Shown here one piece after another: positions 58,337 to 64,000 of a stretch of 64,000 nt of DNA; position 1 is the first letter of the stretch; each line of letters starts with the position of its first letter. The stretch is from positions 12,702,848-12,766,847 of the forward strand of contig OZ022589.1 of assembly GCA_963669155.1 (NCBI GenBank). Direction: 5' to 3'. The notes below the pieces were generated by a model. The model made no database searches, had not been told where the DNA came from, and saw only the letters and a program-made list of their open reading frames with translations. The position numbers and the translations under genes were made by a program. Source of the DNA: Arbacia lixula. Taxonomy: Eukaryota; Echinodermata; Echinoidea; Arbacioida; Arbaciidae.

Positions 58337-58577
58337 CTGCCCTCCTTTGACAAAGGGAAGCAACTTACAAAAGAGACCTATCTCGTAAATGAGCAAAATG
58401 TGTCAGTCACTGGCATCGGCATCAATGCGACATGTTAGATTGAATATCTTGCAGCAAGATGAATATTTCTTTTCCAGATGTTGCCCGTATGTAGGGAGTG
58501 CTGGGTACAATGTTAGAGTACCAATAATTGAAATTTGAGTGATTTGTCACTTGCTTCCTTTTGTCACAGTAGGGCAG
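58337..58577 (+). mobile_element. MITE family A copy in block 2
   Basis: Counterpart of 31553-31801, with the same ends and the same aatg flanks. It has lost about 10 bases in the middle. Confidence 0.8.
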
Positions 58578-58662
58578 AATGGTGTATGTAAATGTAGACA
58601 AAGGCAACAGAGCGGCTGAGCTGAAGACTGGAATGTGGATCCACTAGAGCACATCTTGCCCC

Positions 58663-63487
<4,825 letters not shown>

Positions 63488-64000
63488 CTTCAACGAAAAG
63501 GAGTGACATAGAATTCTCACTGATGCAGGTTCTGGGTTCAACCCTCAACCAGGCTTTGATGTTGTAAACGTGTTTGTAAACATGATTTGTAGATTCCTCC
63601 CAACTTGTCAAGCCATGTGCTCTTACTTGGAGACTCACTTCGATGGTTGTTTCATTTTCTCTTGATCTGTCATAACTATGCACAAATAAATCATCTGATT
63701 TTGTCATAACATCATTGATTTTCATCACAGAATCACAACAGTTGATAATTTCTAATTATTTTGCTGTAATTAATAGGTGGACAAGCACAAAATACCATAG
63801 TGATCCCGAGGACAAAATAAATTATGTTGAATCAATAATCTATCATGTTGTCTTATTTACCATCCCATTAAGTTAGTCCAAGTTAAGTACACTGTTTGAA
63901 TTCGACCTCAGTTCAGACGTTGAATCAATAATATATCATGTTGTCTTATTTAACATCCCCACAAGTTAGTCCAAGTTAATTACACTGTTTGAATTTGACC

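Overview
The window is eukaryotic nuclear DNA: AT-rich, intron-rich and crowded with small non-autonomous transposons. Three conserved animal genes can be read exon by exon. An intact sterol C4-demethylation gene (MSMO1) argues against the many protostomes that lack sterol synthesis. The compact vertebrate-like gene set, low GC, Tc1, CR1-like and foldback elements and heavy MITE load suggest a marine invertebrate deuterostome, most likely an echinoderm. That placement is an inference. No bacterial operon, CRISPR array, phage or clear tRNA/rRNA gene was seen.

Layout. 1-4742: first five exons of MSMO1 on the minus strand; the rest runs off the left edge. About 4743-10786: a gene-poor stretch holding palindromic foldback sequence, a decayed CR1-like LINE and MITE copies. 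10787-22266: the C-terminal half of HACL1 on the plus strand, eight exons ending in a canonical peroxisomal SKL tail, with introns holding MITEs, a nested MITE pair, microsatellites and a second LINE fragment. 22267-31886: intergenic, with a complete-looking hAT insertion (8-bp target duplication), a TTAA-flanked MITE, a 67-bp near-perfect hairpin and tandem MITE units. 31887-50965: a complete 17-exon CCDC93 gene on the minus strand (636 codons plus stop), whose introns hold a pearl/Helentron-like element, a roughly 120-bp satellite, a long polypurine block and palindromic MITEs. 50966-56304: non-genic, with a tandem duplication that preserves an empty and a filled MITE site. 56305-56504: exactly 200 Ns. 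56646-64000: a second copy of the CCDC93 3' end (exons 13-17) in the same orientation, interrupted by an intact Tc1-like transposon and carrying a greatly expanded CCT minisatellite.

The genes do not form a pathway. MSMO1 acts in ER sterol synthesis, HACL1 in peroxisomal alpha-oxidation, and CCDC93 in the endosomal COMMD/CCDC22/CCDC93 (Commander) complex. What unites the window is repeat activity close to exons: MITEs lie within about 10-20 bp of several splice donors, two exons have tandemly copied 3' splice sites upstream, and one small exon is bracketed by two palindromic MITEs. The duplicated CCDC93 block next to a round-number gap may be a second haplotype misplaced by assembly rather than a real tandem gene.
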